Shown in pieces: positions 11,761 through 24,688 of a stretch of 64,000 nucleotides of DNA. The translations under genes were made by a program, and so were the position numbers. This DNA is from Berghia stephanieae (lineage: Eukaryota > Mollusca > Gastropoda > Nudibranchia > Aeolidiidae), in NCBI GenBank assembly GCA_034508935.3, contig CM067448.1:53292139-53356138 (forward strand). The letters are read 5' to 3'. Numbering within the stretch: the first letter of the stretch is position 1; the number at the start of each line of letters is the position of its first letter. Under the pieces are notes generated by a model. It saw only the letters and a list, made by a program, of their open reading frames with translations. It made no database searches and was not told the origin of the DNA.

Positions 11761-11918
11761 TAACAGGCAGCCCTACCATAATTTCAAATTTCAGGGACAT
11801 TTTATTTTGGATAAAACCTCAAATTTTAGGAACAATGCATTGCACAATAATAATGTCTTAAAAGACGGTCAAACATCTGATATCAAGAGAATAATATTAT
11901 GGTTTCAATGGTACTATG

Positions 11919-12215
11919 TGCGGCTATGTGGTCTAGTGGTATGACACTCGCTTTCGGATCGGAAGGTCCTGGGTCCGAGCCTCGCTTGACGCATAGTTGA
12001 GTCCTTGGAAAAGACTCTTTACTCATATTCTCTCACCGTACTCAGGTGTAAAATGAGTACCTGACCGTTAACGGCGTTGTCTTTGTCCGAAAAATTGTAA
12101 TATCGCCTAACAGGCGTCATGTCTCGTCCTACGTTAAATGTTGCTGTTGACCAGCGCTTTGAGCACGTTAAGTGGATATTGCTCTATATAAAAGCTCAAT
12201 ATATATATCGACTAG
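11919..12215 (+). repeat. tRNA-derived SINE, copy 1
   Basis: The head carries pol III promoter-like boxes: GGTCTAGTGGTATGACACTC resembling a tRNA A box region, and GGTCCTGGGTCCGAGCC resembling a B box. The body ends with AGCGCTTTGAGCACGTTAAG and a TATATAAA-like tail, a 3' module of the kind seen in several marine invertebrate SINEs. A second copy lies at 48932-49199 in a PPP4R1 intron, confirming the limits. Confidence 0.85.
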
Positions 12216-12424
12216 AAGTTATTATAAGTATGTGTAGTTATTTATCTGCTTGCAACAGAAGGGGCATCCTCCCTCACTGCTTTAATAATATTACATTACT
12301 TGGATAACTCATCAAGATAACACGACCACTGGTGACAAGGACTGACCACAAAAGGCTATTTTTGTCCAACCGTTGTGAGAGAGAATAACAAATCAATTTC
12401 CGAATTATATGGTTTGTTAATGGC

Positions 12425-12955
12425 TGATGATCTGGTGGTGGGGATGGTTGTAGTAGTGGTGGTAGGGGTGAAGGTGTGGTGGTTGTGAAAGTTGTGGTAG
12501 TGGTGGTAGGGAAGATGGTGTGGTAGAAGTTGTAGTAATGTTGGTAGGGAAGATGATGTGGTAGCAGTAGTTATAGTAGTAGTGGAAGTTGTTGTGGTAG
12601 TGGTGGTAGGGATGATTTGTTGCTGTAGTAATAGTGGTAGGAATGATGATCTGATAGTAGTCGTAGTACTAGTCGTGGTAGGGATGATGATGGGCTGGTG
12701 GTAATTGTAGTGGTTGTGGTAGGGATGATGATGTGGTACTAGTTGATGTAGTAGTGGTGGTAGGGATGATGATGTGGCTGTAATCGTTGTAGTCGTGATA
12801 GTCGGGATGATGATGTTGTGGTAGTGTTGTAGTATTGATAGTAGAGATGATAATGTGGTGGTGGTAGTTGTAGTAGTAGTGGTAGGCATGATGTTGTGGT
12901 GGTAGTTGTTGTAGTGGTGGTAGGGATGATTATGTGGTGGTAGTATAATGGTAGT
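12425..12955. repeat. Degenerate GGT/GATGATG minisatellite
   Basis: The same block vocabulary as the 1.9 and 10.4 kb arrays (GTGGTAGGGATGATGATGTGG) but more diverged, with many GTAGTAGT units. It is followed at 12970-13060 by three TTCCGGGACAA-like strings. Confidence 0.9.
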
Positions 12956-13324
12956 TATCTTTCTATTGCTGGGACAAAATGTAAACTTCCGTATTTTCCG
13001 GGACAACCATTTTTCCCCACAAATTTCCGGGACAAATCCGGAAATTCCGGGATGGTTGGCATGTCTGCTAATGTGTTGTGTTTTTTTTATCGTATTGATC
13101 ACATACTGAAATTGGAAAGCTTTCTAAAACAAACCATGACCTGTTTTATCCACGTATTTTATCTGACAAAGAAGTTTTAATGAAGTATACAATCAGATCA
13201 GCTGATTTAATATTCATAAATGACAATTTGATGTGTATTCGATAGTACACATCAATGTTCACAGCTGCTCATATTATGATATCTAGAATGTTTATAGTAA
13301 AACGATTAATTAAGTGCACGGTGG

Positions 13325-13358
<34 letters not shown>

Positions 13359-13450
13359 TTGAATGTGTGTGTATTTGAATGTGTGTGTGTATGTGTGTAT
13401 ATTTGTATGTGTTTGTGAATGTGTGTGTGTGTCTGTGTATGTGTGTGTTC
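13325..13450. repeat. GT microsatellite
   Basis: Runs of GT with interspersed TTTGAAT and TATG interruptions. Non-coding. Confidence 0.9.
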
Positions 13451-13548
13451 ATGAGTACGTGGAGAGCCTGATCCATCTGTAATTCTAAGTGCCGACGAGC
13501 ATTTTATCAATTTGGAAGTGGGCGCTATATAACTGATTATCATGTTCT

Positions 13549-13592
13549 GCTATGTTATGTTATGTTATGTTATGTTATGTTATGTTATGTTA
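13549..13592. repeat. TATGT pentanucleotide microsatellite
   Basis: About eight or nine units of TATGT/GTTAT with no clear interruption. Confidence 0.9.
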
Positions 13593-14037
13593 TATATACT
13601 ATGCAGTCACTCAACCTCCCGTCATTTTAAAATTGGGATCTTTTTGTTCTATTTGGCCACTTTTGGCCACGGCGGCCCAGCAAAAAGTTGCTTTACCCAC
13701 CAGCTATGAGCACGCAAGTGCCACATAGACTAATAAAAAAAGGAGCGCTTGTGTTTATGGATCGAAGTCTAGGCAGTTGAAGTTTTAAAAATGACAGACA
13801 ACGCAGGCACTGGCGGTTGGTCTATTGAGCGAAGATGCTTTGTGCCGCCCTATATTTTACTAATTTAGCATATACTGCTTTTCATCATAAATTTTAGCAT
13901 ATGCTGCTTTTCGTTAGCACTCGCGCATGTCTCCTGACTAGCCGTGATAGTGATCGGTACCTACTGCACGAAGGTTGTGCGTCATCACAGACGGCTCTCT
14001 TTTTCTTGTTGCCCACTTTAGGGTAAGATCAAAGAGA
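13593..14037. other. Unassigned DNA before the LINE fragment
   Basis: No gene seen. A string TTTAGCATATACTGCTTTTC at about 13863 recurs with one change about 32 bases later. The right part may be more of the truncated LINE, but no domain could be read. Confidence 0.35.
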
Positions 14038-14756
14038 GAGGGAATGGGGATACCCCTCTCATGCGCATAATGAACGGTGCCCCCGTTTCGAGCCGAAATA
14101 AGTCCCGGCAACCCTTGTACGCAGAATCCCTGACTACGGACAGAGCTGCACATACGAGATGGAAGTCGGTTTGGACGAATTCAATCCCTCGTGGGGGCGG
14201 GGACCTACACTCCTCTAAGCTTGGTGAGAAGTTGCCAGGCTTTGATACCAGTAAGAGGAGACACTGGGTAGTTGCGAATCGGCTTCGGTCGAGGAGCTGC
14301 CTAACGGCCGGTGCGTTACATCAGTGGGGTCTAACTTCCTGTCCAATATGTCCACGCTGTGGGCAAGAACCCGAAACGGCAGAGCATCTAGTCGAAAGGT
14401 GTGTTGTGACGATGCTACCAGGCGGGTTCGCGACGGTGCACGAATGCGGACCGGACTTTGCTGATTGGGTCGATCGTCATAACATAATAGTGTGAACCAT
14501 AAGAAGCAGCCCACTTTAGGCGCGAGGATGTGCGACAATGTGGTGAGGGTGGGGATGGGCGCTCCTGCTGAGCCAAAACAGGAAAGGCGGCCTATCATTT
14601 TATCTAAAAGACTGTTTTCTTCTGTTTTAAAACTACGGTTATCCACCTCCCCCCACTAACAACTAATGCTCTTTACTGCTAAAACAATTTTGTCGGGCCG
14701 ACAAATTTAGTTTTGGACACCCTGGAGCCTAACTTGAGAGATATCAAAACCATATC
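14038..14756 (+). mobile_element. 5'-truncated non-LTR retrotransposon (LINE), 3' end
   Basis: Contains the final part of a LINE open frame and its 3' untranslated region, ending in a long (AAT)n tail, the usual form of a 5'-truncated LINE insertion. Base composition is more GC-rich than the surroundings. The clade cannot be fixed from this fragment; Jockey, I or R1-like groups carry similar ends. Confidence 0.75.
14061..14495 (+). CDS. C-terminal end of a LINE reverse transcriptase ORF2
   Basis: 144 codons. The stretch HWVVANRLRSRSCLTAG is followed by HQWGL and a Cys/His cluster CPICPRC...ETAEHLVERC, the typical CCHC-like end of many LINE ORF2 proteins after the RT domain. Endonuclease and RT core are absent, so it is a dead 3' fragment. 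The frame's own ATG is incidental. Confidence 0.75.
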   Translation: MRIMNGAPVSSRNKSRQPLYAESLTTDRAAHTRWKSVWTNSIPRGGGDLHSSKLGEKLPGFDTSKRRHWVVANRLRSRSCLTAGALHQWGLTSCPICPRCGQEPETAEHLVERCVVTMLPGGFATVHECGPDFADWVDRHNIIV

Positions 14757-14889
<133 letters not shown>

Positions 14890-15430
14890 GTTAGTTTTCC
14901 GTGTGTAAGAGAGTAAGCTTATGCAAAAGGTTATCTAAGAATTTTGGTGCAAAATTCTCAATTATTTTTATCAGCAAATGGGTTTAGTGAGTACACGATG
15001 CAGGCATATCAGTTAAACTTGGTCAGTGAATGATACGTTTGGGCTGTTTTTGTTCCAAGTTACTGGACAGGTTATCGTGTTGAGTACTAGTTAATCAAAT
15101 CATTCTTAAATTGGTTTAGGGATGTTGGAACAGGTGAAAAGGACATAATATATTATATAAAAATCACGTTATGTCATAAAAGGCAGGGTTTAACATTAAT
15201 ATGTAGGAATTGACATTTCAGGTTTCAATATAATTTGGTATTACTCTTAGGGGTTGGATTGTAGACTGACAGGGAACTGTCAAAATATAGAAGAAAACGT
15301 AGTGTTTTTAGATTATTCTACGATTCTACTTCATGATGAGCGGCACTTTTCTAAGTATGCTGTCAGTGCTAACATCCTACTAAGAATCTTTTATTTTACG
15401 GACTTAGAAATATTTCACGTATATTGAAAA
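14890..15430. other. Unassigned DNA
   Basis: No gene, RNA or recognised repeat seen. Confidence 0.4.
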
Positions 15431-15433
15431 TGG

Positions 15434-15628
15434 TTACTTGGGCAAAATGACTGATTGAACTATGACCATGCTATTTGATTTGGATTTGGAATTTATCACA
15501 ACAATAAACTGTAAGAAATGAAACTTGGAACCTGGATTTTTATTTGAATGTCTTGATGTTGTACATTCAATTATCATCATCGGCCCTTGAACTCTTCCGT
15601 CATTATTAACATCTACAACACAACGCAA
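15434..15628 (-). CDS. Hypothetical exon-like open frame
   Basis: 64 codons with fairly protein-like composition (VVDVNNDGRVQGPMMIIECT...). It lies on the same strand as, and downstream of, the open frame at 15824-16069, and shares a loose V/IN-N/G-DGR/NR pattern with it. It could be a further exon of the same small gene. No domain recognised. Confidence 0.2.
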   Translation of the reverse strand: MRCVVDVNNDGRVQGPMMIIECTTSRHSNKNPGSKFHFLQFIVVINSKSKSNSMVIVQSVILPK

Positions 15629-15823
15629 AGGATAATATTACTATCTAAAAAAACAAAAAAACAAAACACCACTATGCTTCACAAGCCATTACAAATGTGT
15701 GCAACTACGCCACGCGTGTACTGGAGTCATTGATCACATATAAAGTGTTCACAGTTTTTAAAAATATCCGACATAACAATCGGTCCCTTTGTTCAGCTTG
15801 ACCCATCGGTAAGATTACAACAT

Positions 15824-16069
15824 TCAAAGGGAAACCAGCGTATTTACATTTATTAAGATATCCAATTGCTGGAGAGTAACAACTTCTGTGATCGATGACT
15901 CAACTGGACGAAAACCTGAATACAGATCGCTCCCATTATAACAGAAAAGTTTTCCATCCAAAATATAACAAAGCGACTTGTCATTATTACATGATGGAAA
16001 TATAACACAACACAGCGATCTATTTCCATTGATATCTTGATAATCCACATTAGACTTTTTTCCATCACA
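15824..16069 (-). CDS. Hypothetical Cys-containing exon, possibly of a secreted protein
   Basis: An open stretch read as SNVDYQDINGNRSLCCVIF onward with five Cys in its first half, closing at a stop near 15825. A second frame is also open over much of the span, so the true frame is uncertain. Upstream on the same strand are candidate donor GTGAGT sites at about 16213 and 16496 and a possible first exon at 16490-16545. I do not recognise a family. Confidence 0.25.
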   Translation of the reverse strand, partial: CDGKKSNVDYQDINGNRSLCCVIFPSCNNDKSLCYILDGKLFCYNGSDLYSGFRPVESSITEVVTLQQLDILINVNTLVSL

Positions 16070-16489
16070 CGATCGTTATAAGATGAATTCCTCGAAGTCC
16101 TCGGCTCTTTGTTATTGTTTTAGACCACTTGTTGGGTGATTGTTTCTCACTTAATTATATCAACAAAACTATTTATGCAATGACTGCAATGCGTTTAAGT
16201 AAAATACTCACATCTGCTCGTCAGATGAAGCGCACAAACGCACAAAACTATTTGTTATAGTCTGATTGATACTTTTTTAGTGAGAACGAATCGTCAAACA
16301 GGTGGTCTGAGTTTAATGTTACACAAAGTATTTTACGATCGATCGGGCGGGCAAACCGGTGAGTATTTATTTTAGATTTAAACTTATACAACCAATAAAC
16401 ACAATAAAATACCTATTTCTTTTCACAACAATGTTTGATTGTCTTAAAATTATGAGAAGGAAAATGAAAAAATAATATGTACTCACAAT

Positions 16490-16575
16490 TACGGAGAGTT
16501 TCATCCTCGTTGATTGTTGAAATGAACTGAGTGTTACAGCTAAGAGAGAGAGAGAGAGACAGGTAGTTTTATAAT
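16490..16575 (-). promoter_or_regulatory. Possible TATA box, 5' UTR and start of a small minus-strand gene
   Basis: On the minus strand a TATAAAAC at 16566-16573 is followed about 30 bases later by a CT repeat and a CTCAGTTC initiator-like string, then CAACGAGG and ATG AAA CTC TCC GTA ATT. The next bases are GTGAGT, a good donor. MKLSVI would fit the start of a signal peptide. The layout is suggestive only. Confidence 0.25.
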
Positions 16576-16676
16576 GGTCATTGCTAATTATTGTCTCTTA
16601 CAATGACGAAATAGGCCTTGGCACGTGCGTCATTATCGAGTATTATTTACACAGGGCGGCAAAAAAATGAATACGT

Positions 16677-16775
16677 AATTGGATTCAATAGTCTGATGTC
16701 ACGTCGCCCATCAACTGCGAGCAGCGTGGTTTTTAACAAAGAAAATTGGTACTTTTTGTTCTTCATGCTGACTAG
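16677..16775 (-). repeat. Dispersed repeat, inverted partner of 1573-1672
   Basis: Reverse-complement relative of the 1573-1672 segment, sharing AGCATGAAGAA, the AAAAGTA core, GTGACATCAGACTA and TGAATCCAATT. Confidence 0.7.
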
Positions 16776-16781
16776 CACTTT

Positions 16782-17006
16782 GTTTGTTTGTTTTTAAGGG
16801 TTTTACGGCGCTTGTAACACATTTAGGTTATATCAGCGCCAGTAAAAAGGAAGAAAATGGGATATTAAAAAGTTCTAGAATTACAATTAAAGCTCCCAAG
16901 AGAAAGTAAGACAAAGGGAAATGGGAACAAATAGGGATCAGGTGTAGATTCCAAGAGCATACCACCAATGTACTTAGTTTGAGATCACCTATAAGTCTCA
17001 TCCGGG
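16782..17006 (+). repeat. Mollusc-type 500-base repeat, copy 1, left half
   Basis: Starts TTTTTAAGGGTTTTACGGCGCTT and runs to TCTCATCCGGG, where the second LTR element is inserted. The remainder of the copy resumes at 25578 with CGGGCACAAAGAGG. CGGG on both sides fits a four-base target duplication. Confidence 0.85.
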
Positions 17007-17589
17007 TGTAGTAGGGATGGAAACTGTTTGTTTTTACTAGTTGATGGGTGGATATATGTTATGCGCAGGATGTTGGCGCAAAATCATCAATTGAAGAAAT
17101 TAAAGGTGTTATACAGATTTTGGAAGCGGAAACTTCGAGAGAGCAGGAGGAGGAGTTGTAGTTGAAGGTACTAAGTAAACGTGGCCTCTATCTGTCTAGG
17201 GGTATTCGATCAAGCCACGTCCCGGTTCCCAGATGGATTGTTGACTCTTGGAAAAAGAGGAATTAAAAACACAGAGATAAACTAAGGAATGAAATAAGCA
17301 AAGTAACTTAAGTTACACTAAAATAATATATCGTTTAATAAAGTAAAAGCAAGAGTGAATTTTTGATCAAACAATGATCAACATGCAATGACGATAACAA
17401 CAATAACGACAACAATTACACTACATGCGCTACACAGTCACACACACTGCAGGTAGCAATCATTCGTCACGCGACAGCGATCACGACTCACAACATTATA
17501 ATTATACTATTACTATACCAACTGTCGTCGTCACCATCGACGCTGTCCGCGTCACAACATCATCGTCGTCGTCATCATCATCACCACCA

Positions 17590-17648
<59 letters not shown>

Positions 17649-17654
17649 CATCAC

Positions 17655-17730
<76 letters not shown>

Positions 17731-18623
17731 GCCATCATATTATAATCATCACCATCATCTGATGAGACCAGAGAGCAAACAAAGGTTATGTCAGATGAGT
17801 CTAAATACGCATCAAATATATACGGCCACGAGCCGCCCCAGAACAACCAACATTCCTCTCATTACTCATCACCAACAATTACAATGATTATTACCAATAC
17901 CATCAATACAAAAGATGTATAAATGTATATAATGATAAACAACAATGATAACGAACAATATCCTATATCCAAATCATTATGACAATAACGACATAACAAC
18001 ATATGTTCACCAATATAAGCATTTAGTATTATCCAATATAATCATATTATGATACCAGAATATCATTTCATAAAAAAGTCAGCATAAACCTAACCCTAAA
18101 ACTAACTTTATTAAAGACCACAACGTGAGTCACCAATATAATGTAACTCACTCTGATATTGTCCTGTAATCATCAATTACACCTCCGGAGTCAATGAGTA
18201 ACTTGTGAGTACATGACTGGCATACACCGTATGTCAGCGGTTTAACATGACTTCTGTCGTATTATAGACGACGTCATCAGCGATCTCCCACGTAATTACG
18301 AGTCAGGCCTGATTACATGATGAAGCCAGAGAGCCAACGAAGGTTATGTCAGATACGTCTTTTACGCATCAAATATACGACCCCGAGCCGTCCCAAAACA
18401 ACCAACGTTTCTCCCCCATCACCATAAAGACAATTCAATGTAATTATCTCCCGTAAAACATATATCGCCCCAGAGACAAGGACATGGTTACCATCCAGCG
18501 GCAACACCATACCTTCCAAGATAAGACTAACCAACGTACTCACAACGTTATCATTATCAATAGCATGTAAGACAAAAACATCAAATATCAAAATCATCAT
18601 ATATACCATAATTCCAGTCTTAA

Positions 18624-18720
<97 letters not shown>

Positions 18721-19399
18721 AATCTCTGAAATCTTAACATTATAAATTTAGTATAAGAAATATTCTGGCAGCAACTCACCTTGGAAAAAGAGGAATTAAA
18801 AACACAGAGATAAACTAAGGAATGAAATAAGCAAAGTAACTTAAGTTACACTAAAATAATATATCGTTTAATAAAGTAAAAGCAAGAGTGAAGCTGCACA
18901 GAACTGCTGCTCTTTATAAAGGCCTAAAAGGTATGTGGGCGGAAAGCCCTGGTGAAATTTTAGTTTCCATATAAGGAAATGTTGAAAGAGTTGCTAACTT
19001 TAACCACATAAAATTCTATAAAAATCAAGCTTTCCACCCAAACGGGATGGCTATGTCCATATAAGGTAACTTCGCTCTCCACCAATCGCTGCAACTTACA
19101 AAGGGGCGAGATGGGGAGTGAGGGGAAATGATAAACACATTCTACTCACAAATATACAAATACATAAAAGACGGGTATACCGTTAGCGTCTACCAAGCAT
19201 GAATATTCAAATTCAATACATTTCTCACCAATGAGCGCAAAGGGATGTACCACAAAGAAGATAACGTCAGAACCAAACAGTCTTAGGAAGAGTAGGTATG
19301 AGTCAGAGAGACAGGAAGAGAGAAGGACAGATAGGTAGATGAAGAAATAAATGAGAGAGAGAGAGAGATAGCGAGGGAGAGAGAGAGAGAGAGGGAGAG

Positions 19400-19449
<50 letters not shown>

Positions 19450-19880
19450 CAGACGAATGATCAGCAAGGTAATTCCAGCATCAAATATTAATATACAATC
19501 TCCATCGATTAATATTCATATTAACAATGCTCATGACATAAATCAAATACATTGAACACATTCACAATTTCATACGAACGATCAATACTCATAAACAAAA
19601 TTGATTATTCAGTAATTCCAGTATTTAGATTAACAATATTGTCATACATTTGAGACAATACAAATCAAAAGATTTCAAAAAATCAAAAATGAATATATAT
19701 GTGCATGTATTCGCTAATATCTTATATTATCTCTTCTACAACACAAAAATAAATCAACTAGTGCATAACCCAACAATCAGATAGAGATAGATATATGAAT
19801 AGGTAAATAGATAGATAGATGGATAGATAAATAGATAAATATAGATAGATATATATATAGATAGATAGAGAGAGAAAAAG

Positions 19881-19945
<65 letters not shown>

Positions 19946-20313
19946 GAGTGTTAGTTCACACTTTCATACAACAGGACGCCATGTAACTGTAACACGATAC
20001 ACTTGAGTGAATGCAATCTTGCGTAGAATCACAATCAGACATTCCATCAAACACACAGTACAATGCTACGGTCCCTGGTTCAAATCCCACTATTATACAT
20101 AATGACAATCAGAAATGTGGGGGTTACAAATGATGAAAGAACCCTCAAACAGACTGCTACCCAGGTATTTGAGATCTAAGAAACCTGGTTAAAAGTTAAC
20201 AATCAACACACAGACATACTGGCACCCAGGGATTTGCGAGCTACGAAACATGATTTAAAAATTCAATAAACACACAACCAGACTAACAATAAGGTATTCG
20301 TAACCCTATTACA
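17007..20313 (-). repeat. 3' LTR (element orientation) of the LARD-like element
   Basis: 3307 bases. It contains CAT, ATT, GA and GATA microsatellites and an internal duplication: a 110-base block at 17250-17361 recurs at 18780-18892. A second looser pair of about 90 bases (17762-17860 and 18322-18420) shares CAGAGAGC, AAGGTTATGTCAGAT and AACAACCAAC. A GGTCCCTGGTTCAAATCCCA string near 20069 looks like a tRNA B box. Confidence 0.92.
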
Positions 20314-22233
20314 TTACTCCCCCTGAGAACTGAAAACTCGTCCCGAGTTTTGACACTACACAAGTTCAAAATCATCATATCTGAAATACAATAACAACAT
20401 GGTTTTATGTTATTACAATTGAATACAATCAAACATCTTTTGATTAACCATTTAACATGCCCTGACATAATTTAGGACACGTGTAAAACCCGGACATACG
20501 CCAGGAAGTTCTACTCAACAGCTCTATGATCTGAGAGAGTTAAACAAAAATAAAGCAAAAATAACTCATTTTGTAAAAAAAAGAAACCCCTGCAAACCCA
20601 CACGTGTTACAAAGAGTTAATACCCAGCTACCCACAAATCTTATTTGTAATCCCCAGCCCACTATTTGTAATAGATAATGAAATCTGACAGATGAGCAGG
20701 TACCTTCGTTTGTCTCGTTGACCTTCGAGTGACTGTCTCAGTCTCGTCTCCATTGCATCTGTCAGCATCACCTGCAATGTCGTTATTGATATAAATGTCA
20801 ATTCCTTTCAGTGGCAGTATCTACTCTGTTTATTCTGTCACGACTCACTGCACCGACCCCACTAAGTTCTGCGTTCAGCCCTCACTTCGCTGCTACACCT
20901 CTCTAATTTCGTCACACTGTCATTGTCATGAAGTGTCGCTCATGCGTCTGTCTGTTTGTATGCATGGATCATAGCTTGAATGGTAACCCATTGCATTTTG
21001 TCATACATACTTTGCACTAATAACTACCGCACCTCTTCGCCACCTCATCGTCTTCGTCTTAAACACGTCACTTACAATACCACTATCTATTGATATGCGC
21101 CTTTAATTTCTGTTCCAATGTCCATCAGAATCTTCCCGCTTATTACCTCAGTGTACAAATCTGGACCTGCTTTATCTTAATGTCCGAGTTTAAAAAGCAT
21201 AGTTGCCTGTCAACCACACCCAGCCATCCGTTTTTACATTGGCTCCCCGCATCCTCCCCAAGAAGATACTTGCCACGCACAGACCACTGCTTCTTTAACA
21301 GAGCATCCCGCTCCCTGTCAGTCAGCCTGCCGTATAAAAGATGCTGAGATTAAATTGACAACGTCGGCAACTCCACCACCCATCTACGTCGGGCCTTCAT
21401 AACATGTTAAATGTTAGAATATAAGAATCAGAAATAATAAGGACATGGCATATAATCAATAGTAATGAGAAATATTCTATCGAACCTTGTGAAACTAAAG
21501 CGAGTAGAAGCAAAAACATAAAATATCCGTATACAAGTCTCTATTTTTAAACAACTTTTAGTAATTATCCAGAGTTCTAAAAGCAAATCTTATCGCATCT
21601 GACCTATTCAACTGATAATTGACTCCATTTTTAAAGCCATACAATGAGCTTATTAGTTTTAATTATGATCCCATTATTACAACTAAACATCTAATCAACA
21701 CATTACAATTAATTTCTCACTTCTCACAGGGGGTTATAATGTATCAACTAAATTGTTCCAAAAAAAAAAAATAGATGTCGTGTGAAGCTTCACACTGCCG
21801 TCTGCTGCAGCCCCACAACTCACAGGCATCTGGCACTTGTCCAGTCTTCTTGGCGGATCCAGCCAATCATGTGTAGACCTTTCCATCTGACGTCAGGTTC
21901 CATGCGCCCCAGCCACTTGTCTACCAAGGCAGATCTGTTAGTCATCTGCCCCAAGACCATGCTGCTGACGCCCCACTCTGGCACCTGCACTGTCACACAC
22001 TTAAGTCTGGTCACATCTGCTGCCACACACCCTTCCGACCCAAGGGAGAGTCCAGGCTTCCATCCGTCACTGCTGCCAATCACAGACACCTTCAGGTTGT
22101 CCACCGTTCTTGTCACGTCCTCCTCTGCCAGAAACGATTCGTTGTTCCACCTCCATCTTCGTTCACACGTTAATGTTGGTTTTGTTGACAAATCTGTTGT
22201 ATCATCCATCATGATCCCGGACGAGCCCCCAAA
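20314..22233 (-). other. Interior of the LARD-like element
   Basis: 1920 bases between the giant LTRs. The only sizeable minus-strand frame near the leader (21820-22212, 130 codons beginning MMDDTTDLSTKP) follows the primer site closely and could be a gag remnant or a spurious frame. The rest is AT-rich with no recognised domain. Confidence 0.6.
22214..22231 (-). promoter_or_regulatory. Primer-binding site matching tRNA-Pro
   Basis: On the minus strand these 18 bases read TGGGGGCTCGTCCGGGAT, two bases inside the LTR edge. From memory this equals the murine leukaemia virus primer site complementary to the 3' end of tRNA-Pro. Confidence 0.85.
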
Positions 22234-22816
22234 TGTAGTAGGGATGGAAACTGTTTGTTTTTACTAGTTGATGGGTGGATATATGTTATGCGCAGGATGT
22301 TGGCGCAAAATCATCAATTGAAGAAATTAAAGGTGTTATACAGATTTTGGAAGCGGAAACTTCGAGAGAGCAGGAGGAGGAGTTGTAGTTGAAGGTACTA
22401 AGTAAACGTGGCCTCTATCTGTCTAGGGGTATTCGATCAAGCCACGTCCCGGTTCCCAGATGGATTGTTGACTCTTGGAAAAAGAGGAATTAAAAACACA
22501 GAGATAAACTAAGGAATGAAATAAGCAAAGTAACTTAAGTTACACTAAAATAATATATCGTTTAATAAAGTAAAAGCAAGAGTGAATTTTTGATCAAACA
22601 ATGATCAACATGCAATGACGATAACAACAATAACGACAACAATTACACTACATGCGCTACACAGTCACACACACTGCAGGTAGCAATCATTCGTCACGCG
22701 ACAGCGATCACGACTCATAACATTATAATTATACTATTACTATACCAACTGTCGTCGTCACCATCGACGCTGTCCGCGTCACAACATCATCGTCGTCGTC
22801 ATCATCATCACCACCA

Positions 22817-22860
<44 letters not shown>

Positions 22861-22866
22861 CATCAC

Positions 22867-22963
<97 letters not shown>

Positions 22964-23870
22964 GCCATCATATTATAATCATCACCATCATCTGATGAGA
23001 CCAGAGAGCAAACAAAGGTTATGTCAGATGAGTCTAAATACGCATCAAATATATACGGCCACGAGCCGCCCCAGAACAACCAACATTCCTCTCATTACTC
23101 ATCACCAACAATTACAATGATTATTACCAATACCATCAATACAAAAGATGTATAAATGTATATAATGATAAACAACAATGATAACCAACAATATCCTATA
23201 TCCAAATCATTATGACAATAACGACATAACAACATATGTTCACCAATATAAGCATTTAGTATTATCCAATATAATCATATTATGATACCAGAATATCATT
23301 TCATAAAAAAGTCAGCATAAACCTAACCCTAAAACTAACTTTATTAAAGACCACAACGTGAGTCACCAATATGTAACTCACTCTGATATTGTCCTGTAAT
23401 CATCAATTACACCTCCAGAGTCAATGAGTAACTTGTGAGTACATGACTGGCATACACCGTATGTCAGCGGTTTAACATGACTTCTGTCGTATTATAGACG
23501 ACGTCATCAGCGATCTCCCACGTAATTACGAGTCAGGCCTGATTACATGATGAAGCCAGAGAGCCAACGAAGGTTATGTCAGATACGTCTTTTACGCATC
23601 AAATATACGACCCCGAGCCGTCCCAAAACAACCAACGTTTCTCCCCCATCACCATAAAGACAATTCAATGTAATTATCTCCCGTAAAACATATATCGCCC
23701 CAGAGACAAGGACATGGTTACCATCCAGCGGCAACACCATACCTTCCAAGATAAGACTAACCAACGTACTCACAACGTTATCATTATCAATAGCATGTAA
23801 GACAAAAACATCAAATATCAAAATCATCATATATACCATAATTCCAGTCTTAATATTATTATTATTATTA

Positions 23871-23939
<69 letters not shown>

Positions 23940-24566
23940 AATCTCTGAAATCTTAACATTATAAATTTAGTATAAGAAATATTCTGGCAGCAACTCACCT
24001 TGGAAAAAGAGGAATTAAAAACACAGAGATAAACTAAGGAATGAAATAAGCAAAGTAACTTAAGTTACACTAAAATAATATATCGTTTAATAAAGTAAAA
24101 GCAAGAGTGAAGCTGCACAGAACTGCTGCTCTTTATAAAGGCCTAAAAGGTATGTGGGCGGAAAGCCCTGGTGAAATTTTAGTTTCCATATAAGGAAATG
24201 TTGAAAGAGTTGCTAACTTTAACCACATAAAATTCTATAAAAATCAAGCTTTCCACCCAAACGGGATGGCTATGTCCATATAAGGTAACTTCGCTCTCCA
24301 CCAATCGCTGCAACTTACAAAGGGGCGAGATGGGGAGTGAGGGGAAATGATAAACACATTCTACTCACAAATATACAAATACATAAAAGACGGGTATACC
24401 GTTAGCGTCTACCAAGCATGAATATTCAAATTCAATACATTTCTCACCAATGAGCGCAGAGGGATGTACCACAAAGAAGATAACGTCAGAACCAAACAGT
24501 CTTAGGAAGAGTAGGTATGAGTCAGAGAGACAGGAAGAGAGAAGGACAGATAGGTAGATGAAGAAA

Positions 24567-24606
<40 letters not shown>

Positions 24607-24634
24607 CGAGGGAGAGAGAGAGAGAGAGGGAGAG

Positions 24635-24688
<54 letters not shown>

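Noticed and set aside
10379-11800. 473-codon Thr/His/Pro-rich minus-strand open frame
   Set aside because: It is the complement of the GGTAGTGGTGG minisatellite; all of its content is explained by the tandem repeat.
11919-12000. Genuine tRNA gene
   Set aside because: The boxes are tRNA-like but the sequence continues into a SINE body shared with 48932-49199, and no cloverleaf 3' half could be drawn.
12356-13102. 248-codon minus-strand open frame
   Set aside because: Again minisatellite-derived low-complexity sequence.
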